The notes below the pieces were generated by a model. The model was not told the origin of the DNA and made no database searches. It saw only the letters and a list, made by a program, of their open reading frames with translations. Made by a program: the position numbers and the translations under genes. Below are positions 42,385 through 49,983 of a stretch of 64,000 bases of DNA, piece after piece (positions within the stretch are counted from its first letter, which is position 1; each line of letters opens with the position of its first letter). The stretch comes from LMUY01 sp964657445 (GTDB lineage: Bacteria; Pseudomonadota; Alphaproteobacteria; Acetobacterales; Acetobacteraceae), in the NCBI GenBank assembly GCA_964657445.1, contig CAZZVB010000001.1, forward strand, positions 1 through 64,000, given 5' to 3'.

Positions 42385-43728
42385 ATGGCGAAAGCCAAAA
42401 TGCATCTGGGGTTCGACTTTTCCTACACCCACATGGGCGGGCGCTGGCGGCTGCCCGGCGCCTGGCCCGGCCGCACCTTCCCCGACATCGAGATGTTCGA
42501 GGACGTGGCCCGCATCTGTGAGCGCGGGCTGTTCGACATGATCTTCTCCGGCGACGGCACCGGCGTGCCCGACACCTGGCGCGGCTCGCGCGACGCCGCG
42601 GTGGAGTGGGGCATGAACTGGCCGCGCCAGGACCTCAACCCGATCATGGTGGCGATGTCGCGCGTGGCCAAGCACGTGGGATTCGGCCTCACCTACTCGT
42701 CCACCTTCATGCACCCCTACTACATGGCCCGGCTGATGAACTCGCTGGACCACGTGACCGGCGGTCGCATCGCGATGAACCTCGTCACGTCCACCCGCCG
42801 TTCGGACGCCGCCAATTTCGGCATGGACGAGCTGATGGACCACAGCGCCCGCTATGACCGGATGGAAGAGTTCACCGACGTCTGCCGCAAGTTATGGGAC
42901 GCGACCGAGGCGGATGCGATGCTGTGGGACCACGCCACCGGCCGCGTCGGTGACCCGGCGAAGGTCCATAGCGTCAGCCACCAGGGCCGCTTCTTCAAGG
43001 TGGAGGGCCCGCTCAACTGCCCGCCTTCGCCCCAGGGCCGCCCCGTCATCGTGCAGGCCGGCGGTTCCCCCCGCGGCATCCGCGCCTCCGCCTACGTCGC
43101 CGACCACATCTTCGGCGGCGACATGGCGCTGCCGTTGCAGGTGAAGCAGCGCCACGCGCTCGACGCCGCGCTGACCGAGCTGGGCCGTGACCCGGCGTGC
43201 GTAGGCATCCTGTGGCAGACGCCGATCGTGGTGCGCGAGACCACGCGTGAGGCGCAGGCCCAGCGGGATCTGCTGCTGACCGCGATCCCGCACGAGGCGG
43301 TGGGCGTCTATCTGTCGTACAACTGCGGCTACGACTTCTCGACCCTGCCGGAGCGTTTCACCCTGGCGGAGCTACAGGCCGAGATCGTCGCCTCCAACGC
43401 CTCCCCGGTGGGCTTCGTGCACCAGTTGGGGCTGAAGCTGGGTACCGGCGTGCAGATCACCCGGGCCGAGTTCTTCGAGCACGGGGTGCGCGAGGCGACC
43501 AGCTTCGACGAAACGATCGCCGGGTCGCCCAGCCACCTGGCCAACGTGCTGGAGGAACGCTTCGAGGCGACCGGCAGCCGCGGCGGGTTCATGCTGGGGC
43601 ACATCACCTCCCTGCCGGACGACCTGGTGGCCGCAGTGGACCTCCTGGTCCCCGAACTCCAGCGCCGGGGGCGGTTCCGGACGGAATACCGCTACCGCAC
43701 GCTCCGGGAGAACTTGGCCGAAACGTAG
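42385..43728 (+). CDS. LLM-class flavin-dependent monooxygenase (NtaA/SnaA/DszA group)
   Basis: The 447-residue protein has the TIM-barrel features of the NtaA-type bacterial-luciferase relatives: an N-terminal KMHLGFDFSYTHMGG strand, TYSSTFMHPYYMARLM, MNLVTSTRRSDAANFG near residue 132, and RPVIVQAGGSPRGIRAS near 220. Such enzymes use FMNH2 from a partner reductase to oxidise chelators, sulfur compounds or other substrates. The GTGAGG before the ATG is a good ribosome site. The gene appears to be controlled by the sigma-54-like promoter and is divergent from the HpaB-like gene. No reductase lies nearby. Confidence 0.9.
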   Translation: MAKAKMHLGFDFSYTHMGGRWRLPGAWPGRTFPDIEMFEDVARICERGLFDMIFSGDGTGVPDTWRGSRDAAVEWGMNWPRQDLNPIMVAMSRVAKHVGFGLTYSSTFMHPYYMARLMNSLDHVTGGRIAMNLVTSTRRSDAANFGMDELMDHSARYDRMEEFTDVCRKLWDATEADAMLWDHATGRVGDPAKVHSVSHQGRFFKVEGPLNCPPSPQGRPVIVQAGGSPRGIRASAYVADHIFGGDMALPLQVKQRHALDAALTELGRDPACVGILWQTPIVVRETTREAQAQRDLLLTAIPHEAVGVYLSYNCGYDFSTLPERFTLAELQAEIVASNASPVGFVHQLGLKLGTGVQITRAEFFEHGVREATSFDETIAGSPSHLANVLEERFEATGSRGGFMLGHITSLPDDLVAAVDLLVPELQRRGRFRTEYRYRTLRENLAET

Positions 43729-43793
43729 CGTGGCCGGTCTGGGTGCCCGGCCCTGGTGGAGCTGCCGGTATCGCGATGAGGCCTCGCCGTTGA

Positions 43794-43831
43794 TGCAAAT
43801 GCACTAGACGCCCTGGTGCAACTGCGTCTGT
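43794..43831 (+). promoter_or_regulatory. conserved 38-base box with palindrome upstream of csbD copy 1
   Basis: This box matches 57902-57939 at 33 of 38 positions. It contains the imperfect palindrome TGCACTAG-5 bases-CTGGTGCA (43800-43820), which starts exactly 125 bases before the csbD ATG, as in the second copy. Sequence between the box and the gene is much less conserved, which points to a protein-binding site or promoter. The regulator is unknown. Confidence 0.6.
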
Positions 43832-43924
43832 GACGACGGCGTAGGTAGGTCCATCTTCCGTTTACTGACGGAGCGCGGTCATTCCGGCCGTGGCAATCGC
43901 CAGACACCATGAAGGAACTGTGAG

Positions 43925-44104
43925 ATGGACAAGGATCGCATCGAAGGCGTCGCTAGCCAGATCAAGGGCTCCATCAAGGAGGCCATCGGCAAGGTGACGG
44001 GTGACGTGCAGACCGAAGCCGAGGGCAAGGCCGAGAAGGCTGCCGGCAAGGTGCAGAACACCGTCGGCGGCGCGAAGGACACAGTCCGCGACGCGCTGAA
44101 GTAA
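43925..44104 (+). CDS. CsbD family stress protein, copy 1
   Basis: This 59-residue, lysine- and alanine-rich helical protein has the CsbD pattern MDKDRIEGVASQIKG, then EAIGKVTGDVQTEAEGKAEK and AAGKVQNTVGG. It differs from the copy at 58033 at only two positions (Val9/Ile and Ile13/Val). AAGGAAC lies upstream of the ATG. CsbD proteins are abundant under general stress in many bacteria, but their molecular job is unknown. A strong hairpin follows the gene, then a DUF2934 gene as in the second cassette. Confidence 0.9.
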   Translation: MDKDRIEGVASQIKGSIKEAIGKVTGDVQTEAEGKAEKAAGKVQNTVGGAKDTVRDALK

Positions 44105-44120
44105 GCGCAGTCAATCAGAG

Positions 44121-44146
44121 CGGCGCCTGCTGTCCGGCAGGCGCCG
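44121..44146 (+). terminator. terminator hairpin after csbD copy 1
   Basis: CGGCGCCTGC (44121-44130) pairs perfectly with GCAGGCGCCG (44137-44146) across a six-base loop and is followed by TT. The same stem follows csbD copy 2. It would end or attenuate transcription between csbD and the DUF2934 gene. Confidence 0.7.
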
Positions 44147-44175
44147 TTCGGACCCCGCAGCCCAGGTCATGAAAG

Positions 44176-44391
44176 ATGCGACTCGATAAACTTGACGAGA
44201 CCGTACGCCGGCACGCCCACCGTTTGTGGGAGAAAGCCGGCAAGCCGCACGGACATAATGACGAGTTCTGGTCGCGCGCGCATGAGGAAGTATCGATGCT
44301 CATGGAGAGCGGACATCGGATCCGGAGCGAGGCTTACCCCGTATGGAGTGCGGAAAGCGCTCCATCATCCCGCATGAAACGAGGAATGTAG
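44176..44391 (+). CDS. DUF2934 protein, copy 1, with degenerate second repeat
   Basis: The 71-residue protein has one good DUF2934 unit, VRRHAHRLWEKAGKPHGHND followed by EFW. After it, residues 49-60 (IRSEAYPVWSAE) look like the beginning of a second unit that then loses the pattern and stops. The copy at 58287 has two full units. DUF2934 proteins are small, often multi-copy and functionally unassigned. The gene is followed three bases later by the CsbD-like membrane protein gene. Confidence 0.8.
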   Translation: MRLDKLDETVRRHAHRLWEKAGKPHGHNDEFWSRAHEEVSMLMESGHRIRSEAYPVWSAESAPSSRMKRGM

Positions 44392-44393
44392 AC

Positions 44394-44753
44394 ATGAACG
44401 AAGACACCATCGTCGGCACCGGCAAAGACGCGGTCGGCAAGATCAAGGACGCGGTCGGCGGTTTGACCGGCGATACGAGCACTCAGATCGACGGCAAGCT
44501 GGATCAAGCCGTGGGCAAGACGCAGAAGGCATTCGGCAACGCGTCCGAGAGCTTGCGCGACACTGCTGAGACCCTGTCGTCCAAGGCCGCCGACTGGGCG
44601 GGACAAGCCGGGCACTATGTCGAGGAGACCGTCGAAAAGATGCCGGTGCTCTCGATCGTCGGCCTCGCAGCTCTCGCGTATGTGAGCGCCTACCTCATCC
44701 ACTCCCCGAGCAGCCCCTTCGCGCCCAAGCCGCGCAATCGGTTCGGCTGGTAA
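44394..44753 (+). CDS. CsbD-like protein with C-terminal membrane helix
   Basis: The 119-residue protein combines a CsbD-like N-terminus (GTGKDAVGKIKDAVGGLTGD, residues about 8-27, and KLDQAVGKTQKAFG) with an amphipathic helix and one membrane segment near residues 85-101 (LSIVGLAALAYVSAYLI). The short tail is Pro/Arg-rich. GAGG lies upstream of the ATG. The layout resembles DUF883/ElaB-type anchored proteins and suggests a stress protein tethered to the inner membrane; this is inference. Confidence 0.8.
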   Translation: MNEDTIVGTGKDAVGKIKDAVGGLTGDTSTQIDGKLDQAVGKTQKAFGNASESLRDTAETLSSKAADWAGQAGHYVEETVEKMPVLSIVGLAALAYVSAYLIHSPSSPFAPKPRNRFGW

Positions 44754-44808
44754 TTCGGGTGGGTTGCCGGACGCACCAGAGTCGCGTCTGACGCGTTTGG
44801 CTTTTAAC

Positions 44809-44830
44809 GCGCCGTCCTACCGGACGGCGC
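44809..44830 (+). terminator. hairpin between small stress genes
   Basis: GCGCCGTCC (44809-44817) pairs perfectly with GGACGGCGC (44822-44830) across a TACC loop. It lies after the membrane-anchored CsbD-like gene and eight bases before the GGAGG of the next gene, so it could end one transcript or influence translation of the next. Confidence 0.5.
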
Positions 44831-44851
44831 TGGAATTCGGAGGACGAAGTC

Positions 44852-45145
44852 ATGGACGACACCAAAACGGCAGCCGCTGAAGAGCACGAGCAGGCGGCTA
44901 AGCTGCTGGAGATTGCGGCCCAGCATCACCGCAACGCTGCCAAGCAGTGCCAGTCGGGCAATTTCCCCAAGGCGCACAGCCTCGCGATTTCAGCGTCCGA
45001 GACTGTGACGACCGCGAGCGATCACGCGCTGAAGGCAGTGGATCACTACCGCCACCACGCCGAGGAAGTCGCTGAGCAGAAGGCCGAAGCAGCGGCGGAA
45101 GAGGCTGCTCGCGCTGCCAAGCATGAGGCGAAGGCGGCGAACTAG
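44852..45145 (+). CDS. small alanine-rich helical protein, unknown function
   Basis: The 97-residue product is almost entirely helical by composition: Ala, Glu, Lys and His make up most of it, with AAKLLEIAAQHHRNAAKQ near the start and an EAAAEEAARAAKHEAKAAN tail. No membrane segment, signal or cysteine pair stands out; one Cys occurs near residue 33. A GGAGG ribosome site and its position after the CsbD-like genes support it as a real gene. I do not recognise a family. It could be a stress or desiccation protein. Confidence 0.75.
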   Translation: MDDTKTAAAEEHEQAAKLLEIAAQHHRNAAKQCQSGNFPKAHSLAISASETVTTASDHALKAVDHYRHHAEEVAEQKAEAAAEEAARAAKHEAKAAN

Positions 45146-45204
45146 AACTTTGACGTCGGCGAGCATTGTTGTCCGTTCAGATAGCAAGGTGATCGGATGA
45201 TGTT

Positions 45205-46134
45205 CTAAGTCTGGTGCGCCGTGTTCAGCAGCAGACTTGTAAGCTCAGCAGCACTGGGGAACGAACGCATCGCGCCCCGCTGCTCCACGGTGCGGGCGGC
45301 GACGCGTTGGGCGGGGGCGATTGCAGCATCGGCCGGAACTCCGGCCGCCACCATCGCTGCAAGCGTGCCGCAAAACGCGTCGCCCGCCCCAGTGCTGTCC
45401 AACAGGCGGGCCGGGCATGGCGGGACGTAGCGTTCTCCCGTCCGGTCAGCCACCAGGCAGCCATCCCCGCCCAGCGTCACCACCGCGAAAGCGCTGCCGG
45501 CCGCGTGCAGCGCGGCGGCGCTGGTGGTGCCGGTGATCGCTTCCGCCTCGATGCGGTTTGCCACCACGACGGCGCAGCGGGGCAGCAAGGGCCGCACATC
45601 CCATAGCAGCGGCGCCGTGTTGAACATCACCTGCGCCGGTCCGGCGGTCATCGCGGCGTGCGTGGCGGCGAACGACAGATTGCCTTGCATCAGCAGCCAC
45701 TCGCCCGGCTGGATCGCCGCGGCGAACCGTGCCGCCGAGGCCGGTTCGAACCCTTCGGCGCAGGCGCCGGCGCTGACGATGCAGTTCTCGCCGTCCGGCG
45801 TCAGCATCAGCACGGAGCGGTCGGTCGGCAAGGCGTAGCGCGGCAAGGCCAGCGCCTCGAACGGCTCGGCCGCCAACCCCGCGGCCACCGCGTCGGGGTC
45901 GGCGTCGTCGCCAAGCGGGGCCATGAAGCTGACACGCGCTCCGGCACGAGCCGCCATGACAGCCTGGTTCAGACCTTTCCCGCCCAAGGCATAGTGCGGG
46001 TCGCTGCCGACCATGCTTTCGCCGGGCCGGGGCATCCGCGGAAGCACGAGCCCGAAATCCACCCCGGCATTGCCGAGCACATACACCCGCCCGGGCTGGC
46101 GCGGATCGTGCCTTGATGGGGCGTGCTGTTCCAT
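45205..46134 (-). CDS. PfkB/ribokinase-family carbohydrate kinase
   Basis: The 309-residue protein has the ribokinase-family pattern: VYVLGNAGVDFGLVLPRMPRPGE at the start, ALGGKGLNQAVMAARAGA near residue 50, and the C-terminal catalytic DSTGAGDAFCGTLAA near 240, whose second Asp is the base. The GGKGxNQA motif and the length favour ribokinase or a related pentose/hexose kinase. It appears monocistronic. The substrate is not determined. Confidence 0.88.
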   Translation of the reverse strand: MEQHAPSRHDPRQPGRVYVLGNAGVDFGLVLPRMPRPGESMVGSDPHYALGGKGLNQAVMAARAGARVSFMAPLGDDADPDAVAAGLAAEPFEALALPRYALPTDRSVLMLTPDGENCIVSAGACAEGFEPASAARFAAAIQPGEWLLMQGNLSFAATHAAMTAGPAQVMFNTAPLLWDVRPLLPRCAVVVANRIEAEAITGTTSAAALHAAGSAFAVVTLGGDGCLVADRTGERYVPPCPARLLDSTGAGDAFCGTLAAMVAAGVPADAAIAPAQRVAARTVEQRGAMRSFPSAAELTSLLLNTAHQT

Positions 46135-46433
46135 TGCTTCCCTATGTCCGGTTCCTCAGCTTCGCCGCAATGACGCACTCGCCCGGTGTCGATGCCGGCG
46201 GCATCTTCCCCGGCGCGCCGGACACGCGACGTCGCGCAGGGTTATCTCGTCGATGGAACGAGCACAGTAACGCCAAGTAACAGCGCGGCCCCGGGTAATT
46301 CTGCTTGCCGGTTCACTACCGCGGGTGTCAGAAACTCAGGCGACGGGGTTAGTCCGTCGGATTGCATCAGGATTGTTCGCTCTCAAATAAGAGACCGGCG
46401 CTATAAGAGCCTCCTGAGAGGCGCAGTGACAGG
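46135..46433. other. 299-base divergent intergenic region
   Basis: It separates the divergent PfkB kinase and glycine-zipper lipoprotein genes and must hold their promoters. A small stem CGACGG (46341-46346) with CCGTCG (46354-46359) is visible. TATAAG near 46402 is a possible -10 element for the lipoprotein gene, without a clear -35. No coding sequence is supported. Confidence 0.5.
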
Positions 46434-46940
46434 ATGAACATGAAAACTTCTACTTCGATCGCAATGGTGATGGCGGCGGCTGTGATGCTCGACGCATGCG
46501 CCCAAACGCCGCTTGGGCCGACCGTTCAGGTGCTGCCGCCACGGGGTAAACCGTTCGAGGTGTTCCAGCAGGATCAGGCCATTTGCACGCAGTATGCGCA
46601 GGGCCAGGTGCAAGGCCAGGCGGACCGGGCGAACACGCAGGCTGTGGGCGGTGCGGTGCTCGGCACAGTGCTCGGCGCCGGGTTGGGCGCTGCTATCGGC
46701 CGCGGCCAGGGTGCGGCGATCGGGGCCGCGAGCGGGGCGGCACTTGGCACCGGCATCGGCGCCGGGCAGACCGGCCAGGCGCAGTACGGCATCCAGGGAC
46801 AGTACGACAACGCCTACGTGCAGTGCATGGTGTCCAAGGGCAACCAGATGCCGGCACCCTCGCCGGTGTATGTCCAGCCGGCGCCGTATGTCGTGCAGCC
46901 AGCGCCCTACCTGGTTCAGCCGGCGCCCTACCCGTATTAA
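46434..46940 (+). CDS. glycine-zipper outer-membrane lipoprotein
   Basis: The 168-residue protein has a signal ending in a lipobox-like MLDAC. A soluble part follows, then a glycine zipper at about residues 70-105 (AVGGAVLGTVLGAGLGAAIG and a second run). The C-terminus has a Pro/Val/Gln-rich repeat, PAPYVVQ/PAPYLVQ/PAPYPY. The same architecture is found in YMGG-like and SlyB-like lipoproteins. It probably sits in the outer membrane, where it may influence envelope stability; its precise role is unknown. Confidence 0.82.
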   Translation: MNMKTSTSIAMVMAAAVMLDACAQTPLGPTVQVLPPRGKPFEVFQQDQAICTQYAQGQVQGQADRANTQAVGGAVLGTVLGAGLGAAIGRGQGAAIGAASGAALGTGIGAGQTGQAQYGIQGQYDNAYVQCMVSKGNQMPAPSPVYVQPAPYVVQPAPYLVQPAPYPY

Positions 46941-46997
46941 GGCTCGCTAAGGGCGACCGAGCGTCGCCCGCACCCTGCCTTGCCGATCGCGTCACGA

Positions 46998-47038
46998 GCC
47001 TGCGCCCGTCAGCAACCGTCGAGCTGACGGGCGCAGGC
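46998..47038 (+). terminator. 16-base perfect hairpin after the lipoprotein gene
   Basis: GCCTGCGCCCGTCAGC (46998-47013) pairs perfectly with GCTGACGGGCGCAGGC (47023-47038) across a nine-base loop. It is the most stable stem seen in the window, 57 bases after the lipoprotein stop. No T-tract follows. Its stability may have caused the assembly break beside it. Confidence 0.7.
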
Positions 47039-47070
47039 CCGGCGCGGGCGGCCGGGCAGCGCCTCATCGG
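47016..47070 (+). repeat. 55-base sequence on the left edge of the gap, identical to 47171-47225
   Basis: The 55 bases that end at the first N are identical to the 55 bases that start after the last N. The exact match to both contig ends points to an unmerged contig overlap, not a biological duplication. Confidence 0.9.
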
Positions 47071-47170
47071 NNNNNNNNNNNNNNNNNNNNNNNNNNNNNN
47101 NNNNNNNNNNNNNNNNNNNNNNNNNNNNNNNNNNNNNNNNNNNNNNNNNNNNNNNNNNNNNNNNNNNNNN
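47071..47170. other. 100-base N gap (scaffold join)
   Basis: Exactly 100 unknown bases join two contigs, the conventional size for a gap of unknown length. Confidence 1.
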
Positions 47171-47225
47171 CCGTCGAGCTGACGGGCGCAGGCCCGGCGC
47201 GGGCGGCCGGGCAGCGCCTCATCGG
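47171..47225 (+). repeat. 55-base sequence on the right edge of the gap, identical to 47016-47070
   Basis: This is the second copy of the contig-end overlap. After it the sequence continues into the leader of the aldose 1-epimerase gene. Confidence 0.9.
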
Positions 47226-47307
47226 ATTGTCGAGCACCGATCCGGGGATCAGCGGCAAGCCGGATGCTGCGCGCGTGCTACGGTCGGCCGATAATGGGGG
47301 GACACTC

Positions 47308-48207
47308 ATGATCGAACTCACTGCCGGCACCGCCCGGCTGCTGGTCTGCCCGGCGATCGGCGGCGCCATCGGGGGCTGGTCCCGCGGCGGAAAGGACATC
47401 CTGCGCGCCACCTCGGCCGAAGCGCTGGCGGGCAGCAATTCCCGCCTGTTGTCGTGCTTTCCGCTCATACCGTTTTCCAACCGGATCGCCTGGGGCCGGT
47501 TTTCCTTCGGCGGCGAAAGCTTCCAACTGGCGCGCAACTTCGGCGACCATCCGCACACCATCCACGGCAATGCCTGGCAGCGCGAATGGGCGGTGGAAAG
47601 CCAGACGCCGTCCGACGCGACGCTGGTGCTGCAGCATGACCCGGCAGACGACCCGGCTGCCCGAGACGGTTGCCACTGGCCCTACCGTTACACCGCGACC
47701 CTGCGCTACGCGCTGCAACCGCACGGCCTCAACGTCACCATCAGCCTGACCAACACGGACCACCGCGCGCAGCCGGTCGGCCTGGGGCTGCACCCCTACC
47801 AGCCGCGGACGGACAGAACGGCCATCGCGTTCAAGGCCGGTTCGGTCTGGCACACCGGCGAGGACTCGCTGCCCGACGCTCGGCTGCCGGTGGCGGGCCA
47901 TTGGAGCTTCGACCCCGGCCACGTGATCGAAGGCCCGCCGCTCGACAATTGCTACGCCGCCTGGACCGGCCGCGCCGAGATCACCCGCCCGGAACACGGC
48001 ATCCGCCTGACGATCGCCGGCGACGACATCTTCAGGCACTTGGTGGTCTATACGCCGCCGGGCAAACCGTTCTTCGCCGTCGAGCCCGCCAGCAACATGA
48101 CCGACGCTATCAACCGGATGGACAGCGTGCCGGATCATGGCCTGCGCGTGCTGCAGCCAGGAGACGTGCTGACACGGGAGGTTCGGTTCCGCGTCGAGGA
48201 TCTTTAG
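47308..48207 (+). CDS. aldose 1-epimerase family protein
   Basis: The 299-residue protein has the galactose mutarotase pattern: LLSCFPLIPFSNRIAWGRF near residue 47, HTIHGNAWQREW with the catalytic His near 84, GLGLHPYQ near 170 with the second His, and FFAVEPASNMTDAINR near 255 with the Glu base. It interconverts sugar anomers. The ATG at 47308 has GGGGGG upstream; an earlier in-frame start lies in the leader near the gap. No sugar-uptake genes adjoin it. Confidence 0.9.
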   Translation: MIELTAGTARLLVCPAIGGAIGGWSRGGKDILRATSAEALAGSNSRLLSCFPLIPFSNRIAWGRFSFGGESFQLARNFGDHPHTIHGNAWQREWAVESQTPSDATLVLQHDPADDPAARDGCHWPYRYTATLRYALQPHGLNVTISLTNTDHRAQPVGLGLHPYQPRTDRTAIAFKAGSVWHTGEDSLPDARLPVAGHWSFDPGHVIEGPPLDNCYAAWTGRAEITRPEHGIRLTIAGDDIFRHLVVYTPPGKPFFAVEPASNMTDAINRMDSVPDHGLRVLQPGDVLTREVRFRVEDL

Positions 48208-48302
48208 GCTTCTCCTTTGAATGAATGAGACGGCGCGATTTACTTGCAGGATCAAAATTAATACGCGAGGATGTCCTTCAATAAAAGACTAGGACGCCGC
48301 GC

Positions 48303-48698
48303 ATGCCTAAGCAGCCGCAGCCGAAAGAGTCTTCAATGGCAGGCGCCGGCCCGCCGTCGCGGTCCGTCATCATCTCAGCCGTTGCCATCACCGGGATCGT
48401 CGTCTTCCTCGTCGGCACCGTAGTGACCACGATCGGCTTCTTCACCGCTTCCCACGCCGACACATCGTTCGCCGGCAAGGCGGCAGGCCTGTCTGTGACG
48501 ACCAGCAACGCCGGCCTGGCGCTGTGCTTCTTCGGATGCGTCTTCGTGGGCTTGGCAGCGGCCCTCAAGCCGGTGGCCGCCGTGGTGTTCTATGAGAAAG
48601 ACCAGCGCAATTGGATCGAGCGGGCGCCGCCCTGGATCGCGCCGCTCTGTGGGCTTGCCGCAGCCGCTTGCCTTGTCGCGCTTGTGCTCAACCGGTGA
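48303..48698 (+). CDS. small membrane protein coupled to a subtilase-like gene
   Basis: The 131-residue protein has three hydrophobic helices: about residues 22-48 (VIISAVAITGIVVFLVGTVV), 67-95 and 112-129. The ends are short and polar. Its stop overlaps the GTG start of the S8-like gene (GTGA), so the pair is translated together. I do not recognise a family. The pairing suggests that it anchors, regulates or protects against its partner; this is inference. Confidence 0.75.
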   Translation: MPKQPQPKESSMAGAGPPSRSVIISAVAITGIVVFLVGTVVTTIGFFTASHADTSFAGKAAGLSVTTSNAGLALCFFGCVFVGLAAALKPVAAVVFYEKDQRNWIERAPPWIAPLCGLAAAACLVALVLNR

Positions 48699-49930
48699 AC
48701 GGCGACGACGATTTCGAAGCCGAACTGTTCAGTCCGGTCACGTCCGGCATCTTCAATGCGAATTGGCTGCATGAGCCTGCGACCGGCATCTGGCGGGCGC
48801 CGGTGCCGCGCGAGTTCCAGCGCGAGGCGATGCGGCAGATGTATCTGTCGCAGACCGGCACCGCCGACCCGGCCCCGTTCGACGCCGTATTCCCGATGCT
48901 GTGGCGTTTGCCCAGCGAACCGAAATCGCCGGGCCGTGTCACGATGGTCATGCTCGATACCGGTTGCCTGACGGAGCACCCGCTGCTCGAGGGCTGTATC
49001 GAGGACACGTGCGATTTCACCGGTGAAACCGTGGAGGACCGGATTGGGCACGGCACCGGCGTGGCGCTGACCGCGCGGATGATGCCGTTCGGCGGTTGGC
49101 GGCCGCAACTATTCATTGGCAAGGTGTTCGCGGAAGACCGGCGCGACGCCGCACGCAACCTGATCCGCGGCATCGAGTGGGCCGCGGGCCTGGCACGCTC
49201 GCTGGACCGGCGCATCAACATCATCCTGCGGGTTGGCGTGTACAACCGCCGCTGGCTTGGCCTGCGGTCCTGCGATGGGACGTGTGACGTCTGCCAGGCG
49301 GCGTTGCGGGCGTTGCAAGACCCGCGCGTTTCGATCGATGCAGCGCCCGGCAACCGGGCCGGCCAGACAGCTTGCCCCGCCAGCGCCGCTTTGCGCGTCA
49401 AGGATACGCTGAAGCCCGATCCGGCAATGCCGGACAAGCCGCGGTTCGTCTCGATGGCGCCGCGCGACTACGCCGATGCCGGAGTAGGCACGATGACGAT
49501 CGAGGGCGACGGTCACTACTCCTTCTCGACGGATACGGTGACCCTGTTTCCGCCGAAACTGCTCACATCGCTGCTGCCTCTTCCGGCACTGGCCGCAGCC
49601 ATGAATGCAGGACGGCAGTCACTGGGCGAGAGCTTCTTCGCCTACCGCGGCTCCTGGACCGTCGCCAAGATCGGCGGCCGGCCCGAAAGGGTGCCGTTAT
49701 GGCCCGGCGGCGGCGAGGGAACGCTGTCGTTCGAATACAACAGGACGGCGCAAGGCGTGACGCTCACAGCGGTGGACCTGCCCGGTTTTGCGGTCAGCGC
49801 TCCGACCACCGACATGCTCCATGTGAAATTGCCTCAGGCAGTGCAGGACTTCCTCGCCGCCCACCCGGAGCTGCCCGGACCCATCCGGGACCGTGCGACC
49901 GAAATGGCGCGAAAGCTGACGATCCGCTGA
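48695..49930 (+). CDS. subtilase (S8)-like protein without a visible catalytic serine
   Basis: The 411-residue protein has two of the three subtilisin catalytic blocks in the right order: the Asp block MVMLDTG (D88) and the His block GHGTGVALTA (H119). N220 in AAPGNRAGQTACPAS sits where the oxyanion Asn is found. No GTSxAxP serine block follows; the nearest Ser/Gly stretch is RGSWTVAKI at about residue 318, which does not fit. A CxxxCxxC (193-200) is unusual. There is no signal peptide. The protein may be a degenerate, non-proteolytic S8 fold or a divergent protease. It is coupled to the membrane protein upstream. Confidence 0.7.
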   Translation: MNGDDDFEAELFSPVTSGIFNANWLHEPATGIWRAPVPREFQREAMRQMYLSQTGTADPAPFDAVFPMLWRLPSEPKSPGRVTMVMLDTGCLTEHPLLEGCIEDTCDFTGETVEDRIGHGTGVALTARMMPFGGWRPQLFIGKVFAEDRRDAARNLIRGIEWAAGLARSLDRRINIILRVGVYNRRWLGLRSCDGTCDVCQAALRALQDPRVSIDAAPGNRAGQTACPASAALRVKDTLKPDPAMPDKPRFVSMAPRDYADAGVGTMTIEGDGHYSFSTDTVTLFPPKLLTSLLPLPALAAAMNAGRQSLGESFFAYRGSWTVAKIGGRPERVPLWPGGGEGTLSFEYNRTAQGVTLTAVDLPGFAVSAPTTDMLHVKLPQAVQDFLAAHPELPGPIRDRATEMARKLTIR

Positions 49931-49983
49931 CGCACGGCCCTGGATCGCCAAGGCAAGCGGCTCGCGATGACGGGGCGCCAGCG

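Larger units (their letters stand above)
46941..47307. other. intergenic region with terminator and assembly gap
   Basis: This 367-base stretch has no supported gene. It contains a long hairpin (46998-47038), 100 Ns and a 55-base sequence that is repeated on both sides of the Ns. If the repeat is collapsed, the true intergenic region is about 212 bases. Confidence 0.85.

Noticed and set aside
42385..43728. Bioluminescence (lux) gene
   Set aside because: The sequence belongs to the NtaA/SnaA monooxygenase group, and no luxB, luxC, luxD or luxE is present.
46583..47182. Open frame running through the N gap
   Set aside because: It exists only because Ns do not encode stops. It overlaps the lipoprotein gene in another frame.
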